Positions 1 to 6,471 of a DNA stretch of 6,471 nucleotides are shown one piece after another (position 1 is the first letter of the stretch; each line of letters begins with the position of its first letter). Where the stretch lies: positions 1-6,471 of the forward strand of contig NZ_JACUUA010000182.1 of NCBI RefSeq assembly GCF_014859565.1, read 5' to 3'. Source of the DNA: Marinospirillum sp. Lineage in GTDB: Bacteria > Pseudomonadota > Gammaproteobacteria > Pseudomonadales > Halomonadaceae. The notes beneath the pieces were generated by a model. That model worked only from the letters and a program-made list of their open reading frames with translations, ran no database searches and was not told the DNA's origin. Made by a program: the position numbers and the translations under genes.

Positions 1-43
1 CGGATTTTGAATCCGGCGTGTCTACCAATTTCACCACACTGGC
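1..43 (-). tRNA. tRNA-Leu (anticodon CAA), 5' half, cut by window edge
   Basis: Read on the minus strand, position 43 leftward gives a class II tRNA 5' half. The acceptor strand is GCCAGTG (43-37), followed by TG and a D arm whose GTG/CAC stem can pair and which contains GGTAGACAC. The anticodon loop is TTCAAAA (11-5), with four pairs of the anticodon stem visible before the edge. The anticodon CAA (9-7) reads the leucine codon UUG. The D-arm layout matches bacterial tRNA-Leu such as E. coli leuX. The variable arm, T arm and 3' end lie outside the window, so completeness cannot be judged. It sits downstream of a truncated tRNA-Leu copy and probably shares the promoter at 167-194. Confidence 0.9.
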
Positions 44-68
44 AATGATTTTGCTTTATGTCTGGAAC

Positions 69-117
69 TTCCGGCGAATTTTGAAACCGCTGCGTCTACC
101 GACTCCGCCATTCCGGC
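69..117 (-). pseudogene. Truncated tRNA-Leu(CAA)-like 5' half
   Basis: On the minus strand from 117 leftward are an acceptor strand GCCGGAA (117-111), TG, a D arm with a pairable GCG/CGC stem and GGTAGACGC, then an anticodon loop TTCAAAA with anticodon CAA (83-81). The anticodon stem is weakened: a U-U mismatch sits next to the loop, with a G-U pair beyond it. After the stem there is no recognisable long variable arm. There is also no GTTCRA T loop and no 3' acceptor strand complementary to GCCGGAA at the right place. Only 74 nt separate this 5' end from the 5' end of the next tRNA-Leu, too short for a full tRNA-Leu plus spacer. I read it as a decayed or deleted copy transcribed ahead of the intact-looking gene. 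A retained role in the leader, for example as an RNase P target, cannot be excluded. Confidence 0.75.
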
Positions 118-166
118 AATTTGAAGAGCTTGAAACAGTACACCACTGCTTCGGTAGTTGGCCGCT

Positions 167-194
167 ATTATAGAGATGTTTGCCTGTCCGTCAA
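167..194 (-). promoter_or_regulatory. Strong sigma70 promoter for the tRNA-Leu unit
   Basis: On the minus strand, TTGACG (194-189) is followed after 16 bp by a perfect TATAAT (172-167). The bases just after the -10 are GC-rich (GCGGCC), the discriminator type common at growth-rate and stringently controlled stable-RNA promoters. Transcription would start near 160, about 43 nt before the truncated tRNA-Leu, and run on into the tRNA-Leu at 43. Element match and position make this the best supported promoter in the window. Stringent control is inferred from the discriminator only. Confidence 0.8.
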
Positions 195-251
195 TAGTCA
201 ATGCGTACCAGTGTTAGAGGCACCAAAGTGCTGACCAAAATGCGCGACAAG

Positions 252-272
252 CCCCGTACTTTTAGTGCGGGG
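252..272. other. Intergenic hairpin between gltD terminator and tRNA promoter
   Basis: CCCCGTACT (252-260) and AGTGCGGGG (264-272) form a 9-bp stem with a TTT loop. One pair is G-U if transcribed on the plus strand, and becomes a C-A mismatch on the minus strand, so the fold favours plus-strand RNA. No T-run follows on either side, so it is not a canonical intrinsic terminator. The rest of 195-294 shows no gene. Confidence 0.45.
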
Positions 273-294
273 AAGGATATGGCTGAGAAGTCAT

Positions 295-330
295 AAAAAA
301 GCCAGAAGGGTCGGTTAAGACCCTTCTGGC
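295..330 (-). terminator. Rho-independent terminator of the gltBD operon
   Basis: A perfect 12-bp inverted repeat, GCCAGAAGGGTC (301-312) with GACCCTTCTGGC (319-330), encloses a 6-nt loop. On the minus strand it is followed at once by TTTTTT (300-295). It lies 17 bp after the gltD stop codon. On the plus strand the stem is followed by TTGG rather than a T-run, so it should act in one direction. It ends the glutamate synthase message and keeps it apart from the tRNA unit. Confidence 0.95.
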
Positions 331-347
331 TTGGATCAAGCAAAAAA

Positions 348-6319
<5,972 letters not shown>

Positions 6320-6327
6320 AAGCGGGT

Positions 6328-6360
6328 CTCTCTGTTGTTTGGCTGTTATCTGGCTGTTGT
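6328..6360 (-). repeat. Three tandem 11-bp repeats in the gltB leader
   Basis: On the minus strand the units are ACAACAGCCAG (6360-6350), ATAACAGCCAA (6349-6339) and ACAACAGAGAG (6338-6328). They share A-Y-AACAG and an A at position 10. The period of 11 is about one helical turn and is not a multiple of three, so a coding repeat is unlikely. The last unit contains the GAG used as Shine-Dalgarno for the ATG at 6319. It could be a protein-binding site, an unstructured CA-rich translation enhancer or small-RNA target, or a chance slippage product. Confidence 0.55.
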
Positions 6361-6374
6361 CAGTATGCAAATTC

Positions 6375-6389
6375 GGCATTGCCTATGCC
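6375..6389. other. Small inverted repeat over the alternative gltB start
   Basis: GGCAT (6375-6379) and ATGCC (6385-6389) form a 5-bp stem around a 5-nt loop. The upstream candidate gltB ATG (6379-6377, minus strand) lies inside one arm, so it would be partly hidden in the RNA. This mildly supports the downstream start at 6319. The stem is short and could be chance. Confidence 0.3.
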
Positions 6390-6409
6390 TTTTGTGTTTT
6401 ATGGGACAG

Positions 6410-6439
6410 ATATTACACGCTGCAATAAGGAGCAAACAA
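6410..6439 (-). promoter_or_regulatory. Weak candidate promoter of gltBD
   Basis: On the minus strand TTGTTT (6439-6434) lies 18 bp before TAATAT (6415-6410), each matching four of six consensus bases. Transcription would start near 6403, giving a leader of about 85 nt to the ATG at 6319. The same AT-rich core on the plus strand, TATTAC (6411-6416), could serve as a -10 for the divergent gene, though I found no good -35 for it. No clear sigma54 (GG-N10-GC type) site was recognised. This is a positional guess. Confidence 0.3.
6427..6432 (+). promoter_or_regulatory. Ribosome binding site of the divergent gene
   Basis: AAGGAG on the plus strand, a near-perfect Shine-Dalgarno, lies 7 nt before the ATG at 6440. 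It is the main reason to call a gene there. Confidence 0.7.
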
Positions 6440-6471
6440 ATGAAAAAACGCCCCAAAAGACATTTTTTTTG
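6440..6471 (+). CDS. Start of a divergently transcribed gene, product unknown, partial
   Basis: An ATG at 6440 follows AAGGAG with ideal 7-nt spacing and opens a frame beginning MKKRPKRHFF, which runs off the window after ten codons. A lysine/arginine-rich start followed by phenylalanines could be the n-region of a signal peptide or a membrane anchor, or simply a basic cytoplasmic N-terminus. Ten residues cannot distinguish these. It is transcribed away from gltB and shares about 120 bp of control region with it. No function can be assigned from this fragment. Confidence 0.6.
   Translation, partial: MKKRPKRHFF

Noticed and set aside
211..232. GGCACCA at 219-225 resembling a tRNA 3' end on the plus strand, and a GCAC/GTGC mini-stem
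   Set aside because: No T arm (GTTCRA) or pairing acceptor strand lies upstream, and a 4-bp stem is expected by chance.
279..296. Five-codon plus-strand frame (MAEKS) after GGAAGG
   Set aside because: The Shine-Dalgarno-like run is only 2 nt from the ATG, the frame ends at once, and it runs into the gltD terminator stem.
6440..6471. A-run and T-run at the right edge as a possible terminator
   Set aside because: The pairing would be A-T only around a large loop, without a GC stem; the ATG with an ideal Shine-Dalgarno is the better reading.

Overview
The window carries the two-gene glutamate synthase operon of a gammaproteobacterium, read right to left on the minus strand, with leucine tRNA sequence beyond its end. 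The assignment to Gammaproteobacteria is inferred. GltD closely matches the E. coli-type small subunit from memory. The GltB N-terminus ([14 protein letters not shown], then [17 protein letters not shown]) resembles the Pseudomonas/marine gammaproteobacterial form. I cannot name a genus.

Layout from right to left. At 6440-6471 a plus-strand gene begins behind an excellent Shine-Dalgarno and runs off the window. A divergent control region of about 120 bp (6320-6439) separates it from gltB. It holds a weak candidate promoter, a small inverted repeat and three tandem 11-bp repeats just ahead of the likely gltB start. gltB (1811-6319) encodes the large, glutaminase/synthase subunit. After a 29-bp gap comes gltD (348-1781), the FAD/NADPH small subunit, with its own ribosome binding site. 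A strong intrinsic terminator (295-330) ends the operon 17 bp after the gltD stop. The stretch 195-294 has no gene, only a 9-bp hairpin. A near-consensus stable-RNA promoter (167-194) then points left into a truncated tRNA-Leu(CAA)-like 5' half (69-117). It is followed by the 5' half of an apparently normal tRNA-Leu(CAA) (1-43), cut by the window edge.

GltB and GltD together form NADPH-dependent glutamate synthase (GOGAT). GltD oxidises NADPH and passes electrons through Fe-S clusters to GltB. GltB hydrolyses glutamine, channels the ammonia to its FMN site and reductively aminates 2-oxoglutarate. With glutamine synthetase this is the main ammonium assimilation route when nitrogen is scarce. 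Both proteins look complete and ordinary. I see no mobile element, CRISPR array, defence locus or new multi-gene system. The points worth a second look are all non-coding: the broken tRNA-Leu under a strong promoter, and the repeats in the gltB leader.
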